Shown here piece by piece: positions 7,932 through 17,007 of a stretch of DNA of 64,000 nucleotides (positions are counted from its first letter, which is position 1; each line of letters starts with the position of its first letter). The notes under the pieces are model-generated. The model worked only from the letters and a program-made list of their open reading frames with translations, had not been told where the DNA came from and did no database searches. A program made the position numbers and the translations under genes. The DNA comes from Rhodanobacter sp. T12-5 (GTDB lineage: Bacteria > Pseudomonadota > Gammaproteobacteria > Xanthomonadales > Rhodanobacteraceae). Location: contig NZ_NPKN01000002.1 in NCBI RefSeq assembly GCF_008329435.1, positions 558,001-622,000 on the forward strand, written 5' to 3'.

Positions 7932-8663
7932 TCAGGCTGTCTGGCTCGTCGAGGCGACTTCCGATTCGAGATCTGCCAGGCGATAACCGGCGGAGTGAAT
8001 GGTGTGCAGCAGCGGCCGCGCGAAGGGCTTGTCGATCACCCTGCGCAGATTATACAAATGCGATCGCAGCGTGTCCGAGTCGGGCAATGTATCGCCCCAG
8101 ATCTCGCGCTCGATATCGCGCCGGCTCACCACCCGCGGCGACTCGCGCATAAGGATCGCAAGCAGCTTCAGGCCGATCGGCGAAACAGTCAATTCTTCGC
8201 CTTCGCGCGTCAGTCGCAGCGTGGCGGTATCCAGCGTCATGTCGCCAACCGTGAGCACCTCGGTCGATACCTGCCGACGATCGCGGCGGATCAACGCGCG
8301 CAGGCGCGCTTCCAGCTCGCGCACTTCGAACGGTTTCACCAGATAATCATCGGCCCCGGCCTCGAGCCCGAACAGCTTGTCGTCCAATGTGTCGCGTGCC
8401 GTCAGCATCAGCACCGGCGTGGACTTCTTGGCGTCCTTGCGCAATTTGCGGCACACCTCCAGACCGTCCAACCCGGGCAGCATCAGATCCAGCACGATCA
8501 CGTCGTAACTGTTGGATACGGCAAGGTGCAGCCCACTGACGCCATCGGCGGCGTAATCGACCGAATAACCGCGTCGCTCCAGAAACTCGCCGACCATTTC
8601 GGCGATCTGGCGGTTGTCCTCGACCAGCAGAATCAGGCCCGCTTGTTCGTCATGTAGAGTCAT
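7932..8663 (-). CDS. OmpR/PhoB-family response regulator
   Basis: 243 residues. The receiver domain (residues 10-125) has the acidic pocket (LVEDNRQ) and phospho-acceptor Asp59 (IVLDLMLPGLDG), Thr of LMLTARD and Lys of YLVKPF. The winged-helix effector follows (about 140-235), with the DNA-recognition and wing motif TLRSHLYNLRRVIDKPF. It begins at the ATG 8661-8663 with a GAGGTGA ribosome site. A perfect 20-bp palindrome just upstream may be its own operator. It is the first gene of a two-gene operon with the sensor kinase. The target regulon is not evident. Confidence 0.93.
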   Translation of the reverse strand: MTLHDEQAGLILLVEDNRQIAEMVGEFLERRGYSVDYAADGVSGLHLAVSNSYDVIVLDLMLPGLDGLEVCRKLRKDAKKSTPVLMLTARDTLDDKLFGLEAGADDYLVKPFEVRELEARLRALIRRDRRQVSTEVLTVGDMTLDTATLRLTREGEELTVSPIGLKLLAILMRESPRVVSRRDIEREIWGDTLPDSDTLRSHLYNLRRVIDKPFARPLLHTIHSAGYRLADLESEVASTSQTA

Positions 8664-8680
8664 AACGTTCTCACCTCGTT

Positions 8681-8700
8681 GGCTTCACATATGTGAAGCC
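8681..8700. promoter_or_regulatory. perfect 20-bp palindrome upstream of the response regulator gene
   Basis: GGCTTCACATATGTGAAGCC reads identically on both strands and ends 18 nt before the response regulator start codon. Its arrangement TTCACAT/ATGTGAA is the reverse of a CRP site, so it is not a Clp/CRP box. A dimeric regulator site or a 5'-UTR hairpin are both possible; autoregulation by the adjacent regulator is an inference. Confidence 0.6.
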
Positions 8701-8771
8701 TAATCGTGGGAGGAGTGAGGCTGGCGTGAAAAAGCGTTCCTTGATTCAGAATCCATTGTTTTTTCGGGCTT

Positions 8772-9383
8772 TCAATCCAGCAATGGACGCAGCGGCTCCC
8801 ATACGTTGTTCAGCACCTTCTCCTCCGCACTGGCCACGGGGTGCAGGCCATCATCCTGCATCAACGCGGGGTCGAGCGCGATGCCGTCGAGCAGGAATGG
8901 CACCAGCGACGTGTGCAGAGTGCGCGCCAGATCCACGTAGATGGCGCGCAGACCGTCACGATACTGCGGTCCGTAGTTCACCGGCAATTCGATGCCGATC
9001 AGCAACACCCGCACCTTCGCATGCTGTGCCACCTTGATCATGGTGGCCAGGTTTTCACGCAGGGCCGGCAACGGCAATCCGCGCAAGCCGTCATTGGCGC
9101 CCAGTTCGAGTATCAGTACCGAAGGCCGGTATTTCCGCAGCAGTCCTGGCAGTCGGTTGCGTCCGCTCAGCGAAGTTTCCCCGCTGATGCTGGCATTGAT
9201 CGCTGTCCACTTCGGCACCATCTTGCCCAGACGTGCATCGAGCAGGTTCACCCAGCCCGACTCCACCGGTATGTTGTGCGCGGCAGACAGCGAATCACCC
9301 AGCACCAGTACGGTTTTCGGCGGCGCCGCCTGGGCACTGCCGATGCCACCCAGGAATATCAACAGCCACAGGCATCGACGCAT
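8772..9383 (-). CDS. tesA: SGNH-hydrolase: arylesterase / acyl-CoA thioesterase I / lysophospholipase L1
   Basis: 203 residues with signal peptide ([19 protein letters not shown]). Block I GDSLSAAH gives nucleophile Ser31, followed by the oxyanion Gly (ISGETSLSG) and Asn (LGANDGLRG) and the C-terminal D-x-x-H pair DGLHP. This is the periplasmic TesA/TAP esterase family that hydrolyses acyl-CoA and lysophospholipids in vitro. It is divergent from the ybbA-ybbP ABC genes, as in E. coli, and the two start codons overlap by two bases (CATG at 9381-9384), so the promoters lie inside the opposing genes. Confidence 0.93.
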   Translation of the reverse strand: MRRCLWLLIFLGGIGSAQAAPPKTVLVLGDSLSAAHNIPVESGWVNLLDARLGKMVPKWTAINASISGETSLSGRNRLPGLLRKYRPSVLILELGANDGLRGLPLPALRENLATMIKVAQHAKVRVLLIGIELPVNYGPQYRDGLRAIYVDLARTLHTSLVPFLLDGIALDPALMQDDGLHPVASAEEKVLNNVWEPLRPLLD

Positions 9384-10083
9384 GAGTGATTCTTCCCGGC
9401 CTCTTCTTGAAGCCTGCGATGTTAGCAAGTCCGTCACCGGTCCCGAGGGGAAGCTGGAAATCCTGGGCAAGGTCAGCCTCCAGATCCAGCCAGGCGACAG
9501 CTTCGCCATCGTCGGCGCCTCCGGTTCCGGCAAGACGACCCTGCTCGGCCTGCTGGCCGGCCTTGACACGCCGGACAGCGGCAGCATCACCCTGGACGGC
9601 CACGCCCTGGAACTGCTGGACGAAGAAGCGCGCGCCGACCTGCGCCGGCGCCTGGTCGGTTTCGTGTTCCAGTCGTTCCACCTGCTTCCGGCCCTCACCG
9701 CCGAGGAAAACGTCATGCTGCCGCTGGAACTGGAGGGCGTCAGAGCGGCGCGCGAACGCGCTCGCGAAGCGCTCGATGCCGTAGGACTGGGTTCGCGACG
9801 CCGGCACTATCCTGCCCAGCTTTCCGGCGGCGAGCAGCAGCGTGTGGCGATCGCCCGCGCGTTCGTGCACGGCCCCCGCGTGCTGTTCGCCGACGAGCCC
9901 ACCGGCAACCTGGACCAGCGCACCGGTCATCACGTCTGCGACCTGCTGTTCGCACTGAACCGCGACCACCACACGACCCTGGTGCTGGTTACCCACGATG
10001 CAACCCTGGCCTCGCGCTGCGATCGCCAGATCGAACTGGAAGAAGGCCGTGTGGTGGGTTCCGGCATCGGCGTGCCGGCATGA
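9382..10083 (+). CDS. ybbA: ABC transporter ATP-binding protein, YbbA/LolD type
   Basis: 233 residues. Walker [11 protein letters not shown]-loop in [12 protein letters not shown], signature LSGGEQQR and Walker [13 protein letters not shown] are all intact. The class (MacB/LolD/YbbA) uses ATP for mechanotransmission or lipoprotein-type extraction rather than classical transport. It is translationally coupled (ATGA) to the large permease that follows and divergent from tesA, the conserved E. coli arrangement. The ATG at 9382 is the first in-frame start downstream of the tesA overlap. Confidence 0.95.
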   Translation: MSDSSRPLLEACDVSKSVTGPEGKLEILGKVSLQIQPGDSFAIVGASGSGKTTLLGLLAGLDTPDSGSITLDGHALELLDEEARADLRRRLVGFVFQSFHLLPALTAEENVMLPLELEGVRAARERAREALDAVGLGSRRRHYPAQLSGGEQQRVAIARAFVHGPRVLFADEPTGNLDQRTGHHVCDLLFALNRDHHTTLVLVTHDATLASRCDRQIELEEGRVVGSGIGVPA

Positions 10084-12563
10084 GGATGTTGTTGCTGGCC
10101 CTTCGCAGCTTGCGTCGCGAATGGCATTTGCCCGAGTTGCGCACGCTGGCCGCGTCACTGGTGCTGGCGGTGGTCGCGCTGGGCGTCGTCGCCACGCTGG
10201 CGACGCGAATCGAGCGCGGCATGCTCGCCAGCGCCGCCGAATTGATCGGCGGCGACATCGGGCTGTCGTCGCCGCAGACCGCGCCGGATGCATTCATCGA
10301 CAAGGCCCGTCAGTTCGACCTGAAGATCGCGCAAACGGCTGGCTTTCCCAGCGTGGCGTTCGCCCATCAGCAGACCCAGTTGCTCGACGTGTTGGCCAGC
10401 GGCCCGCACTACCCGCTGCGCGGCACGCTGGAGTTGCGTGACGCGGCGGGACACGCGCGCAACGGCCACGCGCCGGCCGCCGGCGAGGTCTATCTGGATC
10501 ATCGCGCACTGGTGGCGTTGAACCTCAAGGTCGGCCAACCGCTGCAGCTGGGCGGGCGTGAACTGACGATTGCGGCCGAACTCGTGCGTCAGCCCGATGG
10601 CGGCCAGCTGCTGGCGTTGGCGCCGCGCGCGTTGATGAACATCGCCGATGCCGAACAGGCCGGCCTGCTTGGGGTCGGCAGCCGCGCCCGTCATCAGCTG
10701 CTGCTGGCGGGGGCTCCGGCCGCGGTCCAGGGATGGCGCGACTGGGCGCAAACCGCCTCGCTGCCGCAGGGCGCGACGTTGATCACTCCGGAACAGACCC
10801 GTGAGCGCATGCGTTCGTCGTTCGATCGGGCTGGTGCCTTCCTGCGCCTGACCGCGTTGCTGTCGGCACTGCTCGCCGGCATCGCGATCGCGTTGTCCGC
10901 GCAACGCTACGCCCGGCGCAAGACCTCCGAAGTCGCGCTGCTGCGCGCGCTGGGCACCTCGCGCCGGCGCGTGCTGGGCCTGCTGCTCGGCACCCTCGGC
11001 GCTCTCGCGCTGCCCGCCGCGACGCTCGGCCTGTTGTTGGCACTGGGGCTGTCGCAACTGGCCTGGATGTTCGCCAGCCAGTTGTTCGGCAGCGTGCCGA
11101 CGGTGCTGCCATTGGCACCCTCGTTCGCCGCCGCGGCGATGGGCATCGCCGTGCTCGCCGGTTTTGCGCTGCCGCCGCTGGTGCGGCTGGCCGAGGTGTC
11201 GCCGGTGGCGGTATTTCGCCAGAGCGTGACGCGTCGGGTACGCCGCTTCGATGTGTTGTATCTGGTGCCCGTACTGGTTGCGCTTGGGTTGATCTGGAGC
11301 CAGAGCAGTTCGCTGCAACTGGCCGGCATCCTCGCCGCCAGCCTGCTCGGCGTGGCGGTGGTGGCCGCACTGCTGGCCGCTGTGCTGTTGTGGATGGCGC
11401 GGCGCGTTGCGCCCGGCGCGCACCCGGCGCTGCGCCTGGGTCTTGCCGCACTGGCGCGCCGGCGCACGCTGAGCCTGATCCAGGCCACCGCACTCAGCCT
11501 CGGCCTGTGCGCGCTGCTGCTGCTCGCGATCGTGGCGCCAGCCCTGCTGCAGGGGTGGCGACAGGAGCTTCCGGCGGATACGCCGAACTGGTTCGCACTG
11601 AACCTGCAAGACGATCAGCGCGCGGGTTTCGAGCAGGCGCTCGCCGGCATCGGCGGCGACCAGCTCAACATGTTGCCGTTGGCAGTGGGCAAACTCACCG
11701 CGATCAACGGCGCACCGATCGACCAGTTGCATTTCGCCGACGAACGCGCGAAGGACTGGGCCGACCGGCAACTGCGGCTGTCTTGGGCCGGCGCGTTGCC
11801 GCCGTCCAACCAGGTGATTGCGGGCCAGTGGCATGGCGCCCGCCCGGCGCAGGCGGAAGTGTCGATCGACACCATGTGGCGCGACATGTTTGCGCTGAAG
11901 GTGGGTGACACTCTGCGTTTCAATGTCGGTGAGCGCAGCATCGATGCCCGCGTCGGCAGCATTCGCAAAGTCGACTGGAGCTCGTTCCGGGTCAACTTCT
12001 TCCTGCTGCTCGATCCGGCCCATGCCGGCGATCTTCCGCACACCTGGCTGGCGAGTTTTCACCTGTCGCGCGGGCACGCTGCGGGACTGGCCCGGCTGTC
12101 GCGCGATTACGGCAACCTCAGCCTGGTCGACGTCGATTCGTTGCTCGACCGCGTGCGCGAGATCGTCGACCGCGTCGGCAACGCGGTGCGCTGGATCCTC
12201 GGTTTCAGCCTGCTCGCAGGCGCGCTGGTGCTGGCCGCCGCACTCGCCGCCAGCGCCGCGGAACGCCGGCACGAAGCGGCGCTGCTGCGCACGCTGGGCG
12301 CACGGCGCTCGCAACTGCGCATCGCCGCCGCCTGCGAATTCGCCCTGCTGGGCCTGGTCGCCGGCCTGACCGCCGCGCTCGGCGCCGCTGGCGCCGGGTT
12401 GTGGCTGGGTCACGCGGTGTTCCACATCGACGGGTTCGTGCCGCCGCTGTGGCCGCTCGTGCTTGCCGCGTTGGGGGCTGCCCTTGTGGTGATGCTGCTG
12501 GGGCTGGCCGGCACGCGCAAGGTCATTCGCACGCCGCCGATGCGGCTGTTGCGCGAAGGCTGA
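10080..12563 (+). CDS. ybbP: ABC transporter permease, YbbP family (two FtsX-like domains)
   Basis: 827 residues, 4-nt overlap with ybbA. The N-terminal anchor helix (LRTLAASLVLAVVALGVV) is followed by a periplasmic region, then an FtsX/MacB three-helix unit (about residues 255-385), a further helix pair, a second periplasmic region, and a C-terminal FtsX unit (about 700-820) ending in the typical PPMRLLREG tail. The family is linked to tesA and is thought to handle hydrophobic compounds or lipids, although the substrate is not established. Length agrees with E. coli YbbP (804). Confidence 0.93.
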   Translation: MRMLLLALRSLRREWHLPELRTLAASLVLAVVALGVVATLATRIERGMLASAAELIGGDIGLSSPQTAPDAFIDKARQFDLKIAQTAGFPSVAFAHQQTQLLDVLASGPHYPLRGTLELRDAAGHARNGHAPAAGEVYLDHRALVALNLKVGQPLQLGGRELTIAAELVRQPDGGQLLALAPRALMNIADAEQAGLLGVGSRARHQLLLAGAPAAVQGWRDWAQTASLPQGATLITPEQTRERMRSSFDRAGAFLRLTALLSALLAGIAIALSAQRYARRKTSEVALLRALGTSRRRVLGLLLGTLGALALPAATLGLLLALGLSQLAWMFASQLFGSVPTVLPLAPSFAAAAMGIAVLAGFALPPLVRLAEVSPVAVFRQSVTRRVRRFDVLYLVPVLVALGLIWSQSSSLQLAGILAASLLGVAVVAALLAAVLLWMARRVAPGAHPALRLGLAALARRRTLSLIQATALSLGLCALLLLAIVAPALLQGWRQELPADTPNWFALNLQDDQRAGFEQALAGIGGDQLNMLPLAVGKLTAINGAPIDQLHFADERAKDWADRQLRLSWAGALPPSNQVIAGQWHGARPAQAEVSIDTMWRDMFALKVGDTLRFNVGERSIDARVGSIRKVDWSSFRVNFFLLLDPAHAGDLPHTWLASFHLSRGHAAGLARLSRDYGNLSLVDVDSLLDRVREIVDRVGNAVRWILGFSLLAGALVLAAALAASAAERRHEAALLRTLGARRSQLRIAAACEFALLGLVAGLTAALGAAGAGLWLGHAVFHIDGFVPPLWPLVLAALGAALVVMLLGLAGTRKVIRTPPMRLLREG

Positions 12564-12612
12564 GAGTGCCCGGCTGATAAAGTACGAGGACATCACCCCG
12601 CCGGCCCACCCG

Positions 12613-13737
12613 ATGATTGCAAGTCGCCCGTACCAGCAGCGCCTCAAGGATGAATGGCTGCTGGTGCTGTTCGCGGTGCTGGCCATCGCGCTGGCCTTGC
12701 TCGATCCGCAGCCGCCGGCAAGCTATCGGCGCTGGTTGCAGCTGCCCACGCTGGCCGGACTGATGGGTTTGCTGATCGCGATCCAGGGCATTCGCGACAG
12801 CGGCCTGGTGCAGCACGCCGCCGTGGCGCTGGTGGCGCGGGCGCATTCGCTGCGCAGCCTCGGGCTGTTGCTGGTGACCGCGACGGCGTTGCTGTCGATG
12901 GTGCTGACCAACGACGTGAGCCTGTTCCTGATCGTGCCGTTGACGGTGGCGATCGGCGGCATCTCGAACCTGCCGGTGTTGCGCATGGTGGTGCTGGAAG
13001 CGCTGGCGGTGAACGCGGGCTCCACGCTGAGCCCGATCGGCAATCCGCAGAATCTTTTGCTGTGGCAGCACTCGTCGATGCCGTTCCTGCATTTCGCGGC
13101 GGCGATGTTTCCTGCCGCGGCGGTGATGTTCTTGTTGGTGGCAGCGTTCACGTGGCTGTGGCTTGCATCCGGTCGAATCGAACTGACCCCGGACAAGATC
13201 AATGATCGGGCAACGTCCAACCGGCTCGGCGCATGGTCGACTGCCGCGCTGGTCGGCATGGTGCTGTTGATGGAACACCACCAGGCACCGCTGGGTGCCG
13301 CGTTGCTGCTGGTGCTGTTCGCGTTGCTGGCACGATCGAGTTTGGCGAGGATCGACTGGCTGCTGTTGCTGACTTTTGCGGCGATCTTCCTTGGCCTGGG
13401 ACATTTCGCCGAGCTGCCGCTGGTGCAGACCCTGCTGGCTCGCATCGACTTCAGCCAGCCACTGGTCTTGTACGTCAGCGGCATCGTCGCCTCGCAGCTG
13501 ATCAGCAATGTGCCGGCGACGGTGTTGCTGCTCGAGCGCACGCCTGATGCGATCGCACTGGCGGTCGCAGTGAATGTGGGCGGCTTCGGGGTGGCCATCG
13601 GTTCGCTGGCGAACCTGATCGCACTGCGCCTGGCGAGACAGCCGCACGGCTTGCGGCTGCTGCACCTGGTATCGATTCCGTTCCTGCTGGTGTGCGCGCC
13701 GCTGGTGTACGTGGCCTGGCGCTGGACCACCGGGTAG
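12613..13737 (+). CDS. SLC13/ArsB-like anion permease
   Basis: 374 residues with about ten hydrophobic segments. The motifs VLTNDVSLFLIVPL and NAGSTLSPIGNPQNLLLW match the paired re-entrant loops of the ion-transporter (IT) superfamily (ArsB, CitMHS, SLC13), where N-A-G-S/T and T/S-P-x-G-N-P-x-N bind substrate and sodium. A second NVPATVLLL repeat occurs late. It is somewhat shorter than typical SLC13 members (about 430-470). The anion cannot be determined; there is no ars or cit gene nearby. The TAG stop is part of the GTAG head of the adjacent REP. Confidence 0.85.
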   Translation: MIASRPYQQRLKDEWLLVLFAVLAIALALLDPQPPASYRRWLQLPTLAGLMGLLIAIQGIRDSGLVQHAAVALVARAHSLRSLGLLLVTATALLSMVLTNDVSLFLIVPLTVAIGGISNLPVLRMVVLEALAVNAGSTLSPIGNPQNLLLWQHSSMPFLHFAAAMFPAAAVMFLLVAAFTWLWLASGRIELTPDKINDRATSNRLGAWSTAALVGMVLLMEHHQAPLGAALLLVLFALLARSSLARIDWLLLLTFAAIFLGLGHFAELPLVQTLLARIDFSQPLVLYVSGIVASQLISNVPATVLLLERTPDAIALAVAVNVGGFGVAIGSLANLIALRLARQPHGLRLLHLVSIPFLLVCAPLVYVAWRWTTG

Positions 13738-13801
13738 GAGCGCCCTGTACGCGATGTATTCGTCGCGTCACGAAAACATCGCGCTCAAGGTGCGCCCCTG
13801 C
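13734..13801. repeat. REP doublet overlapping the permease stop codon
   Basis: The left unit GTAGGAGCGC...GCGATGTATTCG (from 13734) and an inverted partner ending GCGCCCCTGC (13801) match over about 25 nt when one is reverse-complemented (both read GCGC, spacer, GCGATGT, TTCG). The head GTAG at 13734-13737 contains the TAG stop of the permease gene. It lies between two convergent genes. Confidence 0.75.
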
Positions 13802-13811
13802 AAAGCCGTTT

Positions 13812-14585
13812 TCAGTCGTCGTCGCGCGGCACGTTGACCTTGCCCTTGATGCCGGAATGATTGACGTCGCCGCTGCCCTTGGCGCCGAGGCTGAAATCGC
13901 CGGTGACGTCGCTCGCGGTGAGGTCGCCCGAACCCAGCGTATCGGCGTGCACGCTGCCGCCGACCGTGCGCAGGGTGACATCACCCGAGCCGATGCTGCC
14001 GATCCGCGCATCACCCTTGATGCCGTCCGCCTTGAAGTCGCCGGAACCCACCGAGCCCAGGTCCAGGCTGCCGATGTCGGTCGCATCCACGTCGCCCGAA
14101 CCCACGCTGGTGGCGAACTTGCCGGCTATGTGACGCACGTGCAGATCGCCCGAGCCGACGTTGCTTTGCAACTGCTGCACCCCGCTGATGTCGGCATCGC
14201 CGGAACCCACGCTCACGCTCACCGGCAGGTTCGCCGGCAACTGCACGGTGGCTTCGAGATTCGCGTAGGAGCTGCCGAACAGGTTCAACGAGAAGTGGTT
14301 GCTACCGCCGATATCGAGCAGCAATTGATCAGCCTCGCGATGCTGGGTGATCTGCAGCTGATCCAGCGTCGCCTGGTCCGAAGCGCAGGCACGACCGGTC
14401 AGCGTGAGGCCCTTGGCGCCGACGCCTCCGGTGAGATGCAGGTCGTGACTGTGCAGCTCGATCTGCACGGCGCGCACGCCAGCCAGATCGAGCTGCAAGT
14501 TGCGCGGCGCCTCGTACTTGCACGAACTGGCGGCGGATGCGGCGAACGGTGCAAGCAGCAGGGTTGCGATGAAAAGGCGACGCAT
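13812..14585 (-). CDS. exported DUF2807-type (GIN domain) protein with seven GSGD repeats
   Basis: 257 residues starting at ATG 14583-14585 (MRRLFIATLLLAPFAASA, signal peptide). A short cysteine-containing N-terminal domain is followed by a parallel beta-helix type repeat in which GSGD recurs seven times with roughly 18-19-residue spacing (VGSGDADI, VGSGDLHV, VGSGDVDA, VGSGDFKA, IGSGDVTL, LGSGDLTA, KGSGDVNH). This is the auto-transporter adhesin head GIN fold (PF10988). The function of such periplasmic proteins is not known. There is no partner gene. Confidence 0.82.
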   Translation of the reverse strand: MRRLFIATLLLAPFAASAASSCKYEAPRNLQLDLAGVRAVQIELHSHDLHLTGGVGAKGLTLTGRACASDQATLDQLQITQHREADQLLLDIGGSNHFSLNLFGSSYANLEATVQLPANLPVSVSVGSGDADISGVQQLQSNVGSGDLHVRHIAGKFATSVGSGDVDATDIGSLDLGSVGSGDFKADGIKGDARIGSIGSGDVTLRTVGGSVHADTLGSGDLTASDVTGDFSLGAKGSGDVNHSGIKGKVNVPRDDD

Positions 14586-14726
14586 GGGTGACTCTCCTCG
14601 GGTTGTCGACAAGCTTCAGATGCCGTTGCCGGCAAAAAGGTTGCAAGCGTGACCGGCGCATGAACGCCCATGTCAACGTTGCGATGGCGGGCACGTTTTT
14701 GCAACCACACCCCAAGGAGACACACC

Positions 14727-15239
14727 ATGCATCGCAAAACCCTGCTTGCTTCCGCGCTGGCCGTGCTGATGGCCGGATCGGCCTCGTTCGTGCTGGCCCA
14801 GAGCGCGCCGCCGCCAGCACCGGCGTCCACCCATGCAACGATGGGCAAGGACATGCGCGCCGCACGGCACCACGACCACGGCGACCGCGGTCACGACATG
14901 CACCGGCGCGGCTTCGGAGATCAGCGAGGCGGCGTGATCGGCGACCTGCATGCACTGGAGAAGCTGTACATGCAAGCCGGCCGCAGCAAGGAGCTGGCGT
15001 CGCTGTACAACGATGTGCTGGCCAAGTCGCAGAACCCGCATGTCCGCGACTATGTCTATCGGCGTCTGGCACGCCTGCAGGCGCAGCCGACCAATGTGGA
15101 TCAGGCGATCGCCACGTTGCGCAAGGGACTGGACGAAAGCCTGGCGAACGAGAGCAAAATGCGCGCCGAGCGGGAACAGATGCGTGCCACCTGGCAGCAG
15201 CGCCATGCCGATGCCTCACAGCCGGGGGCGAACAAGTAA
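14727..15239 (+). CDS. exported helical protein with His-rich N-terminus, unknown function
   Basis: 170 residues, ATG with a strong AAGGAGA site 8 nt upstream. A signal peptide (MHRKTLLASALAVLMAGSASFVLA) is followed by a His/Asp/Arg-rich linker (RHHDHGDRGHDMHRRGFG), then about 110 residues of amphipathic helices (LHALEKLYMQAGRSKELASLYNDVL...) that look like two or three TPR-type hairpins. The end is charged. The His-rich part could bind metal. I do not recognise a named family. Confidence 0.7.
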   Translation: MHRKTLLASALAVLMAGSASFVLAQSAPPPAPASTHATMGKDMRAARHHDHGDRGHDMHRRGFGDQRGGVIGDLHALEKLYMQAGRSKELASLYNDVLAKSQNPHVRDYVYRRLARLQAQPTNVDQAIATLRKGLDESLANESKMRAEREQMRATWQQRHADASQPGANK

Positions 15240-15259
15240 GCCGCAAGGTTGCCGCGCGA

Positions 15260-15289
15260 CCTGCGCGATGGCCTCGCCCATCGCGCAGG
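15260..15289. terminator. convergent-gene hairpin
   Basis: A 12-bp perfect stem, CCTGCGCGATGG (15260-15271) with CCATCGCGCAGG (15278-15289) and a 6-nt loop, sits in the 51-nt gap between the helical protein gene and convergent mazG. There is no T-tract, so it may block the 3' exonuclease or opposing transcription rather than being a classical terminator. Confidence 0.6.
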
Positions 15290-15290
15290 T

Positions 15291-16103
15291 TCAGGCCTCG
15301 CGCTCAAGCCGCTTGGCACGCCGCCACAGTTGTTCCTGCTCGTCCAGCGTACGCTCGTCGAACCTGCCACCCTCCGCAGTGGCCAGGTTTTCCATCTGCC
15401 GGAAGCGCCGCTCGAACTTCGCGTTGGCATGCCGCAGCGCCTGCGAGAAATCGATGCCGGCATGGCGCGCCAGATTCACCATCACGAACAAGACGTCGCC
15501 CATCTCGTCCTCCAGCCGCGCCGGATCGGCGCCGTTGGCGAATTCGGCACGCACCTCATCCACCTCCTCGACCAGCTTGGCCAGCACCGGCTGCGGGTCG
15601 GGCCACTCGAAACCCGCGCCGGCCGCGCGCTGCTGCAGCTTCGATGCGCGCTTCCATTCCGGCAGTCCCGCCGAGATCCCTGCCAGCGCGCTGTCGTCGG
15701 CCAACTCTCCCTTGTCCGCGCGCTCGGCCGTCTTGATGTCCTCCCACGCACGTTTCTGTTCATCGAGATCGGCATAGCGAACGTCGCCGAATACGTGGGG
15801 GTGGCGGCGCCGCATCTTGGCGCTGATCGCGTGAGCGACGTCGGCAAAATCGAACAGCCCTTGTTCGGCCGCCATCTGCGAGTGGAACACTACCTGCAGC
15901 AGGAGGTCACCCAGCTCATCGCGCAGGTCGTGCCAGTCGCGACGATCGATCGCATCGGCCACCTCGTAGGCCTCCTCGATCGTGTATGACGCGATGGAGG
16001 AAAAATCCTGTTGCACGTCCCACGGACAACCGCACTCGGGATCGCGCAGTCGCCCCATGATCGCGAGGAGGTCGTCGAGGCTGTATCGGGCTGAGTCGTT
16101 CAT
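15291..16103 (-). CDS. mazG: nucleoside triphosphate pyrophosphohydrolase MazG
   Basis: 270 residues, the two-domain form. The opening (LLAIMGRLRDPECGCPWDVQQDFSSI) and the metal-binding EEAYEVADAI with DELGDLLLQVVFHS give the EExxE/ExxD motif; a second MazG repeat (ELADDSALAG onward, LVEEVDEVRAEF and DEMGDVLFVMVNLARH) completes the protein. It hydrolyses NTPs and dNTPs to NMP and PPi, cleaning the nucleotide pool. It is the last of a minus-strand group of hydrolases (hisN-like, nudE, cysQ, mazG), separated by 91 nt from cysQ. Confidence 0.97.
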   Translation of the reverse strand: MNDSARYSLDDLLAIMGRLRDPECGCPWDVQQDFSSIASYTIEEAYEVADAIDRRDWHDLRDELGDLLLQVVFHSQMAAEQGLFDFADVAHAISAKMRRRHPHVFGDVRYADLDEQKRAWEDIKTAERADKGELADDSALAGISAGLPEWKRASKLQQRAAGAGFEWPDPQPVLAKLVEEVDEVRAEFANGADPARLEDEMGDVLFVMVNLARHAGIDFSQALRHANAKFERRFRQMENLATAEGGRFDERTLDEQEQLWRRAKRLEREA

Positions 16104-16194
16104 GTCGCGAACATTCCATCAATATTGGAACCCTCCTCCCCCCTGGGAAGAAGGTAGGAATGAGAGGCCACCATCGCGACACCCTCCCTCGAAA

Positions 16195-17007
16195 TCAGCT
16201 TTGCGCCGCCCGCAACCGTGCAGCCCAATCGACCGTCATGTCACCGACCGCGATGAACTCCGGATTGATCACCGACTCGCCACGGTTGTAGGTGAATGGA
16301 CGTCCGTTCAGGTCCAGCACCGCACCGCCGGCCTGCTCCAGGACGCATTGTGCGGCGGCGGTGTCCCACTCGCTGGTGGGCCCCAGGCGCAAATAGACGT
16401 CCGCCGCACCGCGCGCGATCAGGCAGAATTTCAATGAAGATCCGAGCGGCACCCGCTGGTGATCGCCGCCAATCAATGACGTCAGCAACCCATCCTGCGA
16501 GCCGCCGTGCGAACGACTGCCGGCCGCTATCGGCGGGCTGGCGAGCGCTCGCGTGCCGATTCGCTGCCAGTCGCCATCGGCCTGCGCCTGCAGCCACGCA
16601 CCTTGCCCGAATTCGGCGACGTACAGTTCACCGGTCACGGGCGCCAGCACCACGCCAAGCACGCAGCGGTGCTGGTCGATCAGCGCGATGTTGACGGTGA
16701 ATTCGCCGTTGCGCTTGACGAATTCGCGGGTGCCATCGAGCGGATCGACCAGCCAATAGCGCGACCAGTGCCGCCGCTCGGACCAGGCCAGGGTGGCCGC
16801 TTCCTCCGATAGCACCGGCAAGGCCGGATGGAGTTTCGCAAGGGCGCTCACGATGACTTGCTGGGCAGCCAGGTCGGCAGCGGTCAGCGGTGATTCGTCC
16901 GCCTTGGTCTGCACCGCGAAATCGCTGTGGTAGATCGTCAGGATCGCCGCCCCGGCAGCCCGCGCGATGGCCCCGATCTCCCGCGCAAACCCGGGGACGG
17001 AACTCAT
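16195..17007 (-). CDS. cysQ: 3'(2'),5'-bisphosphate nucleotidase CysQ
   Basis: 270 residues of the inositol-monophosphatase superfamily. The metal motifs are VLSEEAA, WLVDPLDGTREFVKRNGEFTVNIALI and, near the end, WDTAAAQCVLEQAGGAV. The REFVKRNGEFTVNIALI stretch is typical of CysQ. It converts PAP to AMP, recycling the by-product of sulfate assimilation. The gene overlaps nudE by four bases (ATGA), so the two are coupled. It starts at the ATG 17005-17007. Confidence 0.94.
   Translation of the reverse strand: MSSVPGFAREIGAIARAAGAAILTIYHSDFAVQTKADESPLTAADLAAQQVIVSALAKLHPALPVLSEEAATLAWSERRHWSRYWLVDPLDGTREFVKRNGEFTVNIALIDQHRCVLGVVLAPVTGELYVAEFGQGAWLQAQADGDWQRIGTRALASPPIAAGSRSHGGSQDGLLTSLIGGDHQRVPLGSSLKFCLIARGAADVYLRLGPTSEWDTAAAQCVLEQAGGAVLDLNGRPFTYNRGESVINPEFIAVGDMTVDWAARLRAAQS

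Noticed and set aside
8681..8700. CRP/Clp binding site
   Set aside because: CRP sites read TGTGA-N6-TCACA; this palindrome has the halves in the opposite order.
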